DNA from: Lachnospiraceae bacterium
Lineage (GTDB): Bacteria; Bacillota; Clostridia; Lachnospirales; Lachnospiraceae
NCBI GenBank assembly: GCA_017521195.1
Contig: JAFXGP010000094.1
Span: 1 to 33,560 of the forward strand
Length of the DNA: 33,560 nt
Reading direction: 5' to 3'
Shown piece after piece: positions 7,970-15,850 of the stretch. The stretch's first letter is position 1; each line of letters opens with the position of its first letter. A program made the translations under genes and the position numbers. The notes under the pieces are model-generated. The model was not told the origin of the DNA, did no database searches, and saw nothing but the letters and a program-made list of their open reading frames with translations.

Positions 7970-9166
7970 TTACATAGCTTTGTATGTTCCATCTACGATT
8001 TTAACAGCTTTTGGTTCTTTATTTACTTCACCTTCTTCTGTCCAAGTCATATTTGCACCTGTTACACCATCAACTGTAATTTCTGACATAGCAGCTATCA
8101 TAGCATCACCAAGTTCAGAAACACTCATTTCAGGTGTTGCACCAGCTTTTTCAAGAGCTGCTTTGATAATATACATTGCATCATAAGCATTTGCTGCAAA
8201 CTGGATTGGTGTTTCACCATAAGCTTCCTGATAAGCTGCAACGAAATTCTGTGTAGCTTCATCTTCTGCATCTGCTGCAAATGGTGTTAATAACATAAGG
8301 TCTTCTGCTAATGCTGTATCAAAAGCTTCCATTGTGAGAATACCGTCTAAACCATCACATCCAAAGAACATTGGATCATAACCCATGCTGTCAGCCTGAC
8401 TTAAAATCAAAGCTGCTTCAGAATAATAAATTGGTAAAAATACTAATTCAGCGCCCGCATCTTTTGCTTTTGTTAATTGAGTAGTAAAATCTGTTTTTGT
8501 ATCTGCTGTAAATGCTTCTGCTGCTACGATTTCAACACCATAGTTTGCTGCATCTGCTGCAAATGTCTGATAAATACCGGAAGAATATACATCAGAACTA
8601 TCATAGATTACCGCTACTTTAGAAGCAATTTTGTTTTCACCAATGTACTGAGCAGATTTTCCACCTTGACCCGGGTCAGAGAAACAAACACGGAAAGCAT
8701 TTGGATATTTAACACAATCTACTGCTGTTCCACTTGGTGTAATCTGGAACATATTATCTTCTTTTGTGTTTTCAATAACTGCTACACAAGGACCACTGGT
8801 TACAGTACCCATAAATAACTGCATACCCCAGTCTTTTAAAGTATTGTAAGCGTTAACTGCTTTTTCTGCATCATGTTCATCATCTGCAAAGTTGTAATCA
8901 ATCTGGAATCCGTTGATACCACCGGCTGCATTGATTTCATCAACTGCAATCTGTGCACCACGCTGAACAGCAATACCATAAATCGCTGCACCACCGGTAA
9001 GAGGGCCGCTGCCGCCAATTTTAAATGCAGAACCATCTGCTGTTTCTGTTGTTGTTTCTGTTGTTGTTTCTGTTGCAGGTGTTTCAGCTGTTTCTTTTGC
9101 ACCACAACCTACAAGCATTGTTGCTACCATTGCTACTGCAAGTAACACACTAGTAAATTTTTTCAT
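7970..9166 (-). CDS. livJ: Branched-chain amino acid ABC transporter substrate-binding lipoprotein LivJ
   Basis: A type I periplasmic-binding-fold protein of 398 residues with a lipoprotein signal peptide: Lys-rich start, hydrophobic core and lipobox LVG-Cys21. A Thr/Glu-rich linker (ETTTETTTET) follows. The fold starts FKIGGSGPLTGGAAIYGIAVQRGA and contains INAAGGINGFQIDY, both hallmarks of the Leu/Ile/Val-binding family. The exact ligand is unproven. The frame continues six codons upstream to 9184, but the ATG at 9166 begins the signal peptide and has GGAGGAGG 8 nt upstream. It is first in the liv operon, behind the promoter at 9237-9265. Confidence 0.95.
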   Translation of the reverse strand: MKKFTSVLLAVAMVATMLVGCGAKETAETPATETTTETTTETADGSAFKIGGSGPLTGGAAIYGIAVQRGAQIAVDEINAAGGINGFQIDYNFADDEHDAEKAVNAYNTLKDWGMQLFMGTVTSGPCVAVIENTKEDNMFQITPSGTAVDCVKYPNAFRVCFSDPGQGGKSAQYIGENKIASKVAVIYDSSDVYSSGIYQTFAADAANYGVEIVAAEAFTADTKTDFTTQLTKAKDAGAELVFLPIYYSEAALILSQADSMGYDPMFFGCDGLDGILTMEAFDTALAEDLMLLTPFAADAEDEATQNFVAAYQEAYGETPIQFAANAYDAMYIIKAALEKAGATPEMSVSELGDAMIAAMSEITVDGVTGANMTWTEEGEVNKEPKAVKIVDGTYKAM

Positions 9167-9186
9167 AATAGTTTCCTCCTCCACTC

Positions 9187-9214
9187 ATGAATCACATGTA
9201 TGTATTGTATTCAT
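9187..9214. promoter_or_regulatory. Imperfect palindrome in the livJ leader
   Basis: ATGAATCACA and TTGTATTCAT (8 of 10 positions complementary, 8-nt centre) lie between the predicted -10 and the livJ ribosome site. This position suits a repressor operator. No known consensus is recognised. Confidence 0.3.
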
Positions 9215-9236
9215 GTATTCAAGAATTATGTGTATT

Positions 9237-9265
9237 AGATTACTCCCAAATTGTACAAATGTCAA
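9237..9265 (-). promoter_or_regulatory. Promoter of the liv operon
   Basis: Minus-strand -35 TTGACA is perfect (9260-9265), the spacer is 17 nt, and the -10 is TAATCT (9237-9242). This leaves a leader of roughly 65 nt before livJ. Confidence 0.75.
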
Positions 9266-9276
9266 TACAAAGAAAT

Positions 9277-9300
9277 ATGGCGAATAGTTATATCCGCCAT
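9277..9300. repeat. Inverted repeat just upstream of the liv promoter
   Basis: ATGGCG-N12-CGCCAT, 11 nt upstream of the liv -35 and 75 nt after the cobS stop. It could be a regulator-binding site for liv or a weak cobS terminator; the T-run after it is poor, so neither is settled. Confidence 0.4.
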
Positions 9301-9375
9301 TACTCCAAGTTATACCTCTATGCACTTATATAATTATTTGTTGTTATTAAACATTACAAATCTGTAAATTATTGT

Positions 9376-10143
9376 CTACCACCATTGTTTATATGCAACC
9401 AATGCTGCCAAAGGCATCAATACTTCACATATCTGAACAAAAAATCCGGCTGTATCTTCTGTTACTCCTCCAAAGTGTCCGTAAGCTACATATAGAGAAA
9501 TCAAAAATGCGATTCCTGCTCCAATCAGACAGGCTGTTCCTACCGCCGGATTCAACATTATCATAAAGATTGCACAAACAACAACATATGCCAACATAAT
9601 AATGCTCTCCGTCGCTCTAAGCTTTCCTTCCGGTACATAAATACTGCATTTACTTTCTTTTGCATGTTTCAATGCCAAAATAGAATATCCATACAATGCT
9701 CTGGAAATTACAAAGCCGAAAGCTAATATAAACCAACCATCTACCGGCATTTCACTCCATACACCAATGGCCAGCATAAAGTACCATACACAAACAATAA
9801 TAGCAAAATATCCGCCATGGGAATCTTCCAGAATCTGCAATTTACGCTCTCTTGGCTGATGAGAACAAAGAGCATCTACTGTTCTGAAAAAACCATCCAG
9901 ATGAGAACCCGCAGAAATCATACTCGGAAGCACCGCTCCTACTACAGCCGGTAAAATCATATAACTGCACAAATACGGGTATCCCACCGCCCATTGCCAT
10001 GAAATTAGTCCGATTACTACACCTACCAAAGGAATAAATACTAATATATATTTTGTATTTTCATTGCTCTTTTCTACTTTTGCCTTAGGACTGATAGAAT
10101 ACATAGAAAATGCCAACAAAAAACTATTCCATATACTTTTCAT
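9376..10143 (-). CDS. cobS: Adenosylcobinamide-GDP ribazoletransferase (cobalamin synthase) CobS
   Basis: A 255-residue membrane enzyme that joins adenosylcobinamide-GDP with alpha-ribazole in the last part of the cobalamin nucleotide-loop pathway. The diagnostic acidic motif GSHLDGFFRTVDALCSH followed by RERKLQILEDSHGG is present near residues 88-118, and several hydrophobic helices follow. Length fits the family. No other cobalamin gene and no recognisable B12 riboswitch are nearby, so it stands alone between the liv operon and a YerB-like gene. The start has GAAGGG about 10 nt upstream. Confidence 0.9.
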   Translation of the reverse strand: MKSIWNSFLLAFSMYSISPKAKVEKSNENTKYILVFIPLVGVVIGLISWQWAVGYPYLCSYMILPAVVGAVLPSMISAGSHLDGFFRTVDALCSHQPRERKLQILEDSHGGYFAIIVCVWYFMLAIGVWSEMPVDGWFILAFGFVISRALYGYSILALKHAKESKCSIYVPEGKLRATESIIMLAYVVVCAIFMIMLNPAVGTACLIGAGIAFLISLYVAYGHFGGVTEDTAGFFVQICEVLMPLAALVAYKQWW

Positions 10144-10221
10144 TTGTTTTCACCCTTCATATTTTATGTATATTTATATGCCTGTCTCTATTATATGCAT
10201 CAACAGAGGATTATAACATAT

Positions 10222-11331
10222 TTATTCATATACCACATCATCACGGAATTCATCCCAGATAACACAAATCCATGTTTTTCCGGGACTTAACACAATCGGA
10301 TCACCATAATAATCCAAATAAGTTGCCGGAGAATTATCATCCATTCTGCTCCATGTTCCCGGGATCATTTTGCCCTGGGTAAACACACGAACCATTCGAT
10401 CTTCATCTCCATGACATCCAAAAGCCAGGTAATCTTCTTTATCTCTTACTTCTCCATGACAGTACTGAAAAATAACATTGTCATATGCCAACTGCTCTCC
10501 GGTCAGCTCATCAATATGTTTGTCTCCATACTGATAACGATAATATAATCCATCTTTTTCATTGTATTCGAATCGGGCTTCTACATAACTGAACCCATTG
10601 GGTCTGTCTGCAGTTTTACCTCCCGGATAAAGCATAGTTGCATCTTCTGCATAGGTAAGATTATCTTCTGTAGGTCCTTCCTCATCAAACTGGAATTTCG
10701 CAACATAATCCTCTCTTAATTCCGTACGGTAACCAAACTTTTCGATATCTTTCCACAAACGTTCGGAATTCAAATATTTATGATGCGGTGCTTTTCTGCT
10801 CCGCTCATCATAAAATGTATTGATTGCAGGATGCTTAATTCCTGCAACTGCCCCGCTGATATTATCTACTTTATCACTGTTTAACAAATCTCCGACATAA
10901 AGAGTGGCCTGACCAAAGTGGGCATAAATCGCATCATATTCCAGAGCCATATAAACAAAATAATCACGACAGCTACGAATAGACCCTACTTTTTCAAGAT
11001 TTCTGTAATCATCATACAATGCCATCAAACGGGTAATTCTTCCTTCTACAGGAGCCTCATAAACTATGGCTGCATCTGCAATTCCCGATTGCGGACATCC
11101 TGCTTTTATATTATTCAACATTACCGCCAGAGGACGGCTGTTCTTTATTTCTTCATCAATAGGAAGACCCGTCAGATAACTAATCGCATCTCCTGTATTT
11201 TCTTCCTTGTCTACGGTTGCCGATTCCGGCTGTTGAGTCTCTGACGGCAATTCTTCTTTTTTGCCACAACCACAGCCTGCCAGTGTAACGGCTAAACCCA
11301 AAACAGCTATATACAATAATCCTTTTCGCAT
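10222..11331 (-). CDS. DUF3048 (YerB-like) lipoprotein
   Basis: A secreted lipoprotein of about 369 residues. The signal peptide ends in lipobox LAG-Cys20 and is followed by a charged linker. The body begins YLTGLPIDEEIKNSRPLAVMLNN, characteristic of DUF3048 proteins such as Bacillus YerB, and continues with ARFEYNEKDGLYYRYQYG, typical of the C-terminal DUF3048 region. Its role is not settled; a surface or envelope function is implied only by export. The open frame reaches 11379, but the ATG at 11331 is favoured because GGGGAG lies 6 nt upstream and it starts a proper signal peptide. Confidence 0.88.
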   Translation of the reverse strand: MRKGLLYIAVLGLAVTLAGCGCGKKEELPSETQQPESATVDKEENTGDAISYLTGLPIDEEIKNSRPLAVMLNNIKAGCPQSGIADAAIVYEAPVEGRITRLMALYDDYRNLEKVGSIRSCRDYFVYMALEYDAIYAHFGQATLYVGDLLNSDKVDNISGAVAGIKHPAINTFYDERSRKAPHHKYLNSERLWKDIEKFGYRTELREDYVAKFQFDEEGPTEDNLTYAEDATMLYPGGKTADRPNGFSYVEARFEYNEKDGLYYRYQYGDKHIDELTGEQLAYDNVIFQYCHGEVRDKEDYLAFGCHGDEDRMVRVFTQGKMIPGTWSRMDDNSPATYLDYYGDPIVLSPGKTWICVIWDEFRDDVVYE

Positions 11332-11387
11332 AGTCTTCTCCCCAATACTTATGTCCTTTTCCAAGACATAACTATACATATTATCTT

Positions 11388-11416
11388 ATTTTACCTCTAC
11401 TATACACTAAAGTCTA
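11388..11416 (-). promoter_or_regulatory. Promoter of the YerB-like gene
   Basis: Minus-strand -35 TAGACT (11411-11416), 17-nt spacer, -10 TAAAAT (11388-11393). It lies about 57 nt upstream of the preferred start at 11331 and overlaps the longer frame only at its upstream edge, which supports the shorter start. Confidence 0.55.
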
Positions 11417-11459
11417 CCTCTTTTTTCCATTTACCCCAAGTTTCGCCTATCAACTATCT

Positions 11460-13124
11460 TTACAACAAATGTAATTTTTCTGCTACCCTTACCAAACTTC
11501 TTCCTTTTGGCATGGCAGTAAGCTCTGTACGGCTTACAGCACCAAACTTAATTATTAATACAAAATAAACAATTACCGCTATTAATATAGAAGGCATCAG
11601 GCACACACAATTCATTCCCCAATGCATAGTGCCTTTTTCCAGCATTCCCAAAGATACCATTACAAAATTCATACCTGCATATGTGAAAAATACCACTACA
11701 CCCATAATCAGAGCTGCTACTGCCGGAATTATAAATGTACGCATTACTTCCTGCTTATACCTTAATTTTTTACGAATACTGATTCCGTTTAACACACACA
11801 TACAAAACGAATAGCAGACCGCTGCCAATGCCAGGGCATAAATATCCAGAGGCGTAAATAACAATAAACCTACTAATACTAAAGTTTGGATTACAAGAGA
11901 AACACTTGCATGAATCACCGGCTTGTTAACATATCCACTTCCCTGCAAAATTCCGTTGGTTAAAGTTGATAACCCGTAAAATACTACAGAAATTGCCAAT
12001 ATCTGTAACAATTTTGCCACTGTATCCAAAGTAGCCGGTTGCGGATAAAGAATAAATACCACCTGCTTTGCCAAAACTCCAAGTCCTACTGCTGCAGGTA
12101 TAGATATTAACATTGTGGTCTTGATAGCATCCCCTACTTTTTGGCGGGTTTCTTCCATATTTCCCTTTTCAAAAGTTCCCGAAATCGTAGGAATAATCGC
12201 CGAAGACATTGCGGCCGCAAAAGCTATCGGTATATTGGTAATCGGATTAGCTTTGCCTGAATACAGACCATAGAAGGTTGTAGCCTGTGCCTCTGTATAT
12301 CCCTTTACTTTTTCCACAATCTGACAATATATCTCCAGATTTGTAGCACTACTCATATTATAAATACAAGTACTTAAAATTACTGGTGTAACCATGGTGA
12401 AAATCATTTTAAATACCTGACTATAAGTTAAGTCTTCTTTGTTGTGATCTCTTTCCCTTCTCCTCTTAAACATTTTATTATTGGCACCATAGACTGCCAA
12501 CATAAACAGAAGAGCTGTCAATACTCCGACACCGGTACCTACAGCACTTCCCATAGCTCCGTAAATTGCCTGTGTAGAAGCATCTGCATCTTTAACAAAG
12601 CTCATAAACAGAATTGCCGCCCCTATACTCACCAAAGCATTGGCAATCTGCTCCATAATCTGCGAGACAGAAGTCTGTACCATACTTCCATGGGCTTGAA
12701 AATATCCTCTAAAGACACCTAATAGACCGGAAAGAAAAATTGTCGGCGTAAATACCTTTAAAACAACTGCAGAACTCGCACCTACTATCTTATCCGCAAA
12801 AAGGAAACAGGCAGCACTGCCCAATCCTCCTGCAATAATGACATAACAAAAAGCACCCATAAGAATCTTATGCGCGTTTCGATACTGCTTCTTCGCCATT
12901 AATCCCGCTACAATCTTAGACACTGCTGACGGAATACCATTGGTAGATATAAGCAGAATTATAGTGTAGATAGTATATGCTGTACTATAATATCCGTTTC
13001 CTTCATCTCCAATAATGGCAACCAAAGGACTTCTATATAAAATTCCAATAATTCTTACTATGATTCCTGCAGCCGCCAAAATTCCGGCCTGCATAATGAA
13101 TCCGCCTTTTTTACTCTGTCCCAT
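11460..13124 (-). CDS. SpoVB-like polysaccharide/lipid flippase (MOP superfamily)
   Basis: A 554-residue polytopic membrane protein of the MATE-like MOP superfamily, closest by eye to the SpoVB/MurJ-type flippases of Firmicutes. The N-terminus (AGILAAAGIIVRIIGILYR, then IGDEGNGYYSTAYTIYTI) is typical, and 12-14 hydrophobic segments follow. Relatives move lipid-linked wall precursors across the membrane, in SpoVB's case for spore cortex; the substrate here is not known. The start is unusual: a strong promoter lies so close to the ATG at 13124 that the mRNA would be leaderless, while AGGCGG lies 7 nt before Met11 at 13094. Either start keeps the first helix. The family-like SKKGGF N-terminus makes me keep the longer one. 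Confidence 0.9.
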   Translation of the reverse strand: MGQSKKGGFIMQAGILAAAGIIVRIIGILYRSPLVAIIGDEGNGYYSTAYTIYTIILLISTNGIPSAVSKIVAGLMAKKQYRNAHKILMGAFCYVIIAGGLGSAACFLFADKIVGASSAVVLKVFTPTIFLSGLLGVFRGYFQAHGSMVQTSVSQIMEQIANALVSIGAAILFMSFVKDADASTQAIYGAMGSAVGTGVGVLTALLFMLAVYGANNKMFKRRRERDHNKEDLTYSQVFKMIFTMVTPVILSTCIYNMSSATNLEIYCQIVEKVKGYTEAQATTFYGLYSGKANPITNIPIAFAAAMSSAIIPTISGTFEKGNMEETRQKVGDAIKTTMLISIPAAVGLGVLAKQVVFILYPQPATLDTVAKLLQILAISVVFYGLSTLTNGILQGSGYVNKPVIHASVSLVIQTLVLVGLLLFTPLDIYALALAAVCYSFCMCVLNGISIRKKLRYKQEVMRTFIIPAVAALIMGVVVFFTYAGMNFVMVSLGMLEKGTMHWGMNCVCLMPSILIAVIVYFVLIIKFGAVSRTELTAMPKGRSLVRVAEKLHLL

Positions 13125-13130
13125 AGAATA

Positions 13131-13159
13131 ATTATAGTCCCGCCAACACTTTATTTCAA
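13131..13159 (-). promoter_or_regulatory. Strong promoter overlapping the azlD stop, reading into the flippase gene
   Basis: Minus-strand -35 TTGAAA (13154-13159) is encoded by the last Leu-Lys codons of azlD. The spacer is 17 nt and the -10 is a perfect TATAAT (13131-13136). Only 6 nt separate the -10 from the ATG at 13124, so transcription should start at or next to that ATG. Confidence 0.7.
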
Positions 13160-13459
13160 TATAAGTTCAATCAAAAATACCGCTATACAACTAAATACAG
13201 ATACCTGAAATAAGCTTTTTCCCATCCAGGATAATCCCAATGCAATTACCAAAGCTACTGCTCCGGAAACCGGAGATTGTGTAGACTCCAAAATAGCCGG
13301 AAATGTCATTACCGCCAAAGTTACATAAGGCACATAAAAAAGAAAAGAACGGATAGTTACATTCGTAATCTCTTTTCGAATCAAAGTTAAAGGTAACACT
13401 CTGATTAGATATGTGGTTACTGCCATAATCAAAATATAAATATATACATTATGTTCCAT
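13151..13459 (-). CDS. azlD: AzlD family small subunit of branched-chain amino acid exporter
   Basis: A 102-residue membrane protein with about four hydrophobic helices. The segment TYLIRVLPLTLIRKEI followed by FLFYVPYVTLAVMTFPAIL is typical of AzlD. AzlC and AzlD together export branched-chain amino acids or analogues such as azaleucine. It begins 12 nt after azlC with GGAG five bases before the ATG, and its last codons contain the -35 of the next gene. Confidence 0.92.
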   Translation of the reverse strand: MEHNVYIYILIMAVTTYLIRVLPLTLIRKEITNVTIRSFLFYVPYVTLAVMTFPAILESTQSPVSGAVALVIALGLSWMGKSLFQVSVFSCIAVFLIELILK

Positions 13460-13471
13460 ATTATCTCCATC

Positions 13472-14179
13472 CTATGCTTCGTTTTTCACCGGAAACAGAA
13501 TCGCAGCTATTAACGAAATAATTATTGTCAAAATAATAATTTTAATACCGGAAGATATTCCCGCAAATATCGCTGCCTTATTGAAAATGAAACTTGCAAT
13601 AAAACTGATTATAATTAATCCGGCAACCACTTTATTCTCCTTCGCCGGGGGAACAAATACCGCAGCAAACATTCCATATAAAGCCACACTCAAAGCACTT
13701 ACTACTCTAAGAGGCAAAATATTTCCCATTAAAACTCCCAGAAATGTTCCTATGGTCCATCCCGGAGCGGCCATAGAAATTACGCCATAAGAATATATTG
13801 GTTTTAATTCTTTTTGAGCTACCGATACACCAAATATCTCATCTGTAACATAAAACCCCATTAACATTCTATGTAATAAACCTGTTTTCGGGGATATTTT
13901 CTGGCTCAAAGCACAAGACATTAATAAATATCTTGCATTAGCCACTGCTTCCATAATCATTACTTCCAGATATCCTGCATTAGCAGCAATTAAAGTAAAT
14001 CCAATAAATTCTCCTGCAGAAGCATTAATCAATGCGCTGGTTACTGCTGCCTGAAGTGCTGTCATCCCTGCATTCTTTGCAGCAATCCCCAAAGTAAAGG
14101 AAACCGCAAAATACCCAAGTCCTATAGGAATTCCATCTTTCATTCCTCGAACAAATAATTGTTTCTTTGTATCTTCCAT
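13472..14179 (-). CDS. azlC: AzlC family branched-chain amino acid export permease
   Basis: A 235-residue permease with the AzlC N-terminus: FVRGMKDGIPIGLGYFAVSF, then ALINASAGEFIGF and NARYLLMSCALSQKI. It is the large subunit of the AzlCD exporter. A TGAGGAGAT site precedes the ATG and a good promoter lies upstream (14265-14293). Together with the liv importer about 4 kb away, the window carries both uptake and export systems for this amino acid group; coordinated control is not shown by the sequence. Confidence 0.93.
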   Translation of the reverse strand: MEDTKKQLFVRGMKDGIPIGLGYFAVSFTLGIAAKNAGMTALQAAVTSALINASAGEFIGFTLIAANAGYLEVMIMEAVANARYLLMSCALSQKISPKTGLLHRMLMGFYVTDEIFGVSVAQKELKPIYSYGVISMAAPGWTIGTFLGVLMGNILPLRVVSALSVALYGMFAAVFVPPAKENKVVAGLIIISFIASFIFNKAAIFAGISSGIKIIILTIIISLIAAILFPVKNEA

Positions 14180-14264
14180 AGTTATCTCCTCAAGAATTCA
14201 CTTCTCATTTACAACAATGAAAAGCTATTCTTTTTCCCTCAATTCGATGAAACTGACTCTTACC

Positions 14265-14293
14265 AAAATAAAACAATTCTTCTTAAATTTCAA
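14265..14293 (-). promoter_or_regulatory. Promoter of azlCD
   Basis: Minus-strand -35 TTGAAA (14288-14293), 17-nt spacer, -10 TATTTT (14265-14270). The untranslated leader would be about 80 nt; I saw no T-box or other known riboswitch in it. Confidence 0.6.
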
Positions 14294-14322
14294 GTTCTAT
14301 TTCCTTATTCTTCCATCTCTGG

Positions 14323-15144
14323 CTATGAAATAGTATAGAGAAATCTTAAATATTCTTCTCTGCCTTCCCGTATTTTCCCCATCAGCTGAAATCCCAATTT
14401 GTAACACAGATTTATAGAAGATATGTTTCCTTCTTTCACTAAAGCTTGTACCTTTTCAAATTCATATTCTTCTTTTCCGACTTGTAAGACTTTTATACAA
14501 CATTCATAAGCATATCCTTTTTGCTGTTCTTCTTCCATTATGACAAATCCAATCTCCGGTTCTTCGTATCCGTCCCGGAGATTAAATCCTATTCTTCCAA
14601 TTACTTTATGATTTGTTTTACTTTCTATAATCCAAGTCCCATATCCCCAAAATCTATAAGCATTTTGAATATAACTGCGGGTGTATTCCAATTCTTCCTG
14701 ATAATCCTCATACAACCCTTCCATATATTTAGTAACAGACTCTCCTGCATACACCCTATAAACTGCGTCCAAATCATCTTCTGTCATCTCTCGAATAATA
14801 CATCTTTCCGTCTCAGCAATGATCCATGGAAGATTTTGAAATCTTTGCCAAATTCTTTCCGCATAAACAAAATCCAATTCCTCAATATTTTCCATAGCAT
14901 ACGGCACCATACTAAAATTCATATTTCTGTTGTTCCCATGAAGCCATACCAAAACATTGGCCTTTTCTTCCAAAAGATGTCTACAGATTTCTTCATGGTC
15001 TGTAATATAAAGAGTTTCACTTATTAATGTCTCCTTTTCAGGCAAAGACATGAATAGACCCACTTCTTTTTCCTTACACTGTGTTTCGAGAATTTTTAAT
15101 TCCGGCACTTTTTCTTCTGTCACAAAAATAATATATTTTAACAT
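14323..15144 (-). CDS. Two-domain GNAT acetyltransferase with uncharacterised N-terminal domain
   Basis: A 273-residue protein. Residues about 128-273 are a GNAT domain: IIREMTEDDLDAVYRVY start, RIGFNLRDGYEEPEIGFVI central strand, EEQQKGYAYECC acetyl-CoA loop and NISSINLCYKLGFQLMG end. Residues 1-125 form a separate domain (LYITDHEEICRHLLEEKANVLVWLHGNN, then EELDFVYAERIWQRFQNLPW) that I have an impression of from other Lachnospiraceae acetyltransferases. It alternates strands and helices like a Rossmann or HAD-type fold, but I see no DxDxT catalytic motif. The substrate is unknown. It is divergent from ppiB, with AGGAAAG upstream of the ATG. Confidence 0.82.
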   Translation of the reverse strand: MLKYIIFVTEEKVPELKILETQCKEKEVGLFMSLPEKETLISETLYITDHEEICRHLLEEKANVLVWLHGNNRNMNFSMVPYAMENIEELDFVYAERIWQRFQNLPWIIAETERCIIREMTEDDLDAVYRVYAGESVTKYMEGLYEDYQEELEYTRSYIQNAYRFWGYGTWIIESKTNHKVIGRIGFNLRDGYEEPEIGFVIMEEEQQKGYAYECCIKVLQVGKEEYEFEKVQALVKEGNISSINLCYKLGFQLMGKIREGREEYLRFLYTIS

Positions 15145-15213
15145 TTCTCTTTACTTTCCTTTTACCTGCATTCATTCTTCCCATGACTGCTTTGATTTTC
15201 TTAAGACTTCTTC

Positions 15214-15242
15214 TTTACGAAATGTCTAATTTTGGTTACAAT
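15214..15242 (+). promoter_or_regulatory. Promoter of ppiB
   Basis: -35 TTTACG (15214-15219), 17-nt spacer, -10 TACAAT (15237-15242). The inverted repeat TGAACA-N6-TGTTCA (15251-15268) lies near the expected start site and is a candidate operator. A short stem CTTCCA/TGGAAG (15281-15298) precedes the ribosome site. Confidence 0.6.
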
Positions 15243-15319
15243 AATGAGAATGAACATACTATTGTTCAAATTTACCACTTCTTCCACTTTAATGGAAGAT
15301 AAAAAGAAAGGAAAATAAT

Positions 15320-15841
15320 ATGGCACAGAATCCTATCGTAACCATAACTATGGAAAACGGCGATGTAATGAAAGCTGAATTATATCCAGAAATCGCTCCT
15401 GTTTCCGTAAACAACTTTATCAGCTTAATTAACAAAAACTTCTATGATGGACTTATTTTCCACCGTGTTATCCGCGGATTTATGATTCAAGGCGGATGCC
15501 CTAACGGAACCGGTATGGGTGGGCCGGGGTATACTATTCCCGGCGAATTTGCACAAAATGGTTTTGCTAACGATTTAAAACATACAGAAGGTGTTCTTTC
15601 TATGGCAAGAGCTATGCACCCTGATTCTGCAGGAAGCCAGTTCTTCATTATGCACAAAACATCTCCGCACTTAGATGGTGCTTATGCTGCTTTCGGTAAA
15701 GTTATCGAAGGCATGGATGTTGTTAACAAGATTGCAGACGAATACACAGACTATGCTGACAGACCAATGGTTGACCAGAGAATTAAATCTATGACAGTAG
15801 AAACTTTCGGTGTAGAATATCCGGAACCTGAGAAGATGTAA
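15320..15841 (+). CDS. ppiB: Cyclophilin-type peptidyl-prolyl cis-trans isomerase
   Basis: A 173-residue cytoplasmic cyclophilin that catalyses proline isomerisation during folding. The catalytic core is visible as FHRVIRGFMIQGGCPNGTG, with the conserved Arg and Phe, then GSQFFIMH and LDGAYAAFGKVIEGMDVV. There is no signal peptide. It is one of only two plus-strand genes in the window, with AAAGGA 7 nt before the ATG. It converges with fba across a 570-bp palindrome-rich gap. Confidence 0.94.
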   Translation: MAQNPIVTITMENGDVMKAELYPEIAPVSVNNFISLINKNFYDGLIFHRVIRGFMIQGGCPNGTGMGGPGYTIPGEFAQNGFANDLKHTEGVLSMARAMHPDSAGSQFFIMHKTSPHLDGAYAAFGKVIEGMDVVNKIADEYTDYADRPMVDQRIKSMTVETFGVEYPEPEKM

Positions 15842-15850
15842 ACAGTAAAT

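Noticed and set aside
8836..9105. Gln/Lys-rich ORF of 89 aa inside livJ, other frame
   Set aside because: It is the frame-shifted reading of the Thr/Glu linker repeat of livJ, without its own ribosome site.
10144..10221. Cobalamin riboswitch upstream of cobS
   Set aside because: The gap is only 78 nt and lacks a B12-box-like sequence.
14180..14322. T-box or amino-acid riboswitch upstream of azlC
   Set aside because: No T-box core or specifier hairpin is visible, and only a promoter can be supported.
14521..15027. 168-aa plus-strand ORF opposite the two-domain acetyltransferase
   Set aside because: It lies entirely antisense to a well-supported gene and its composition is that of a complementary-strand shadow.
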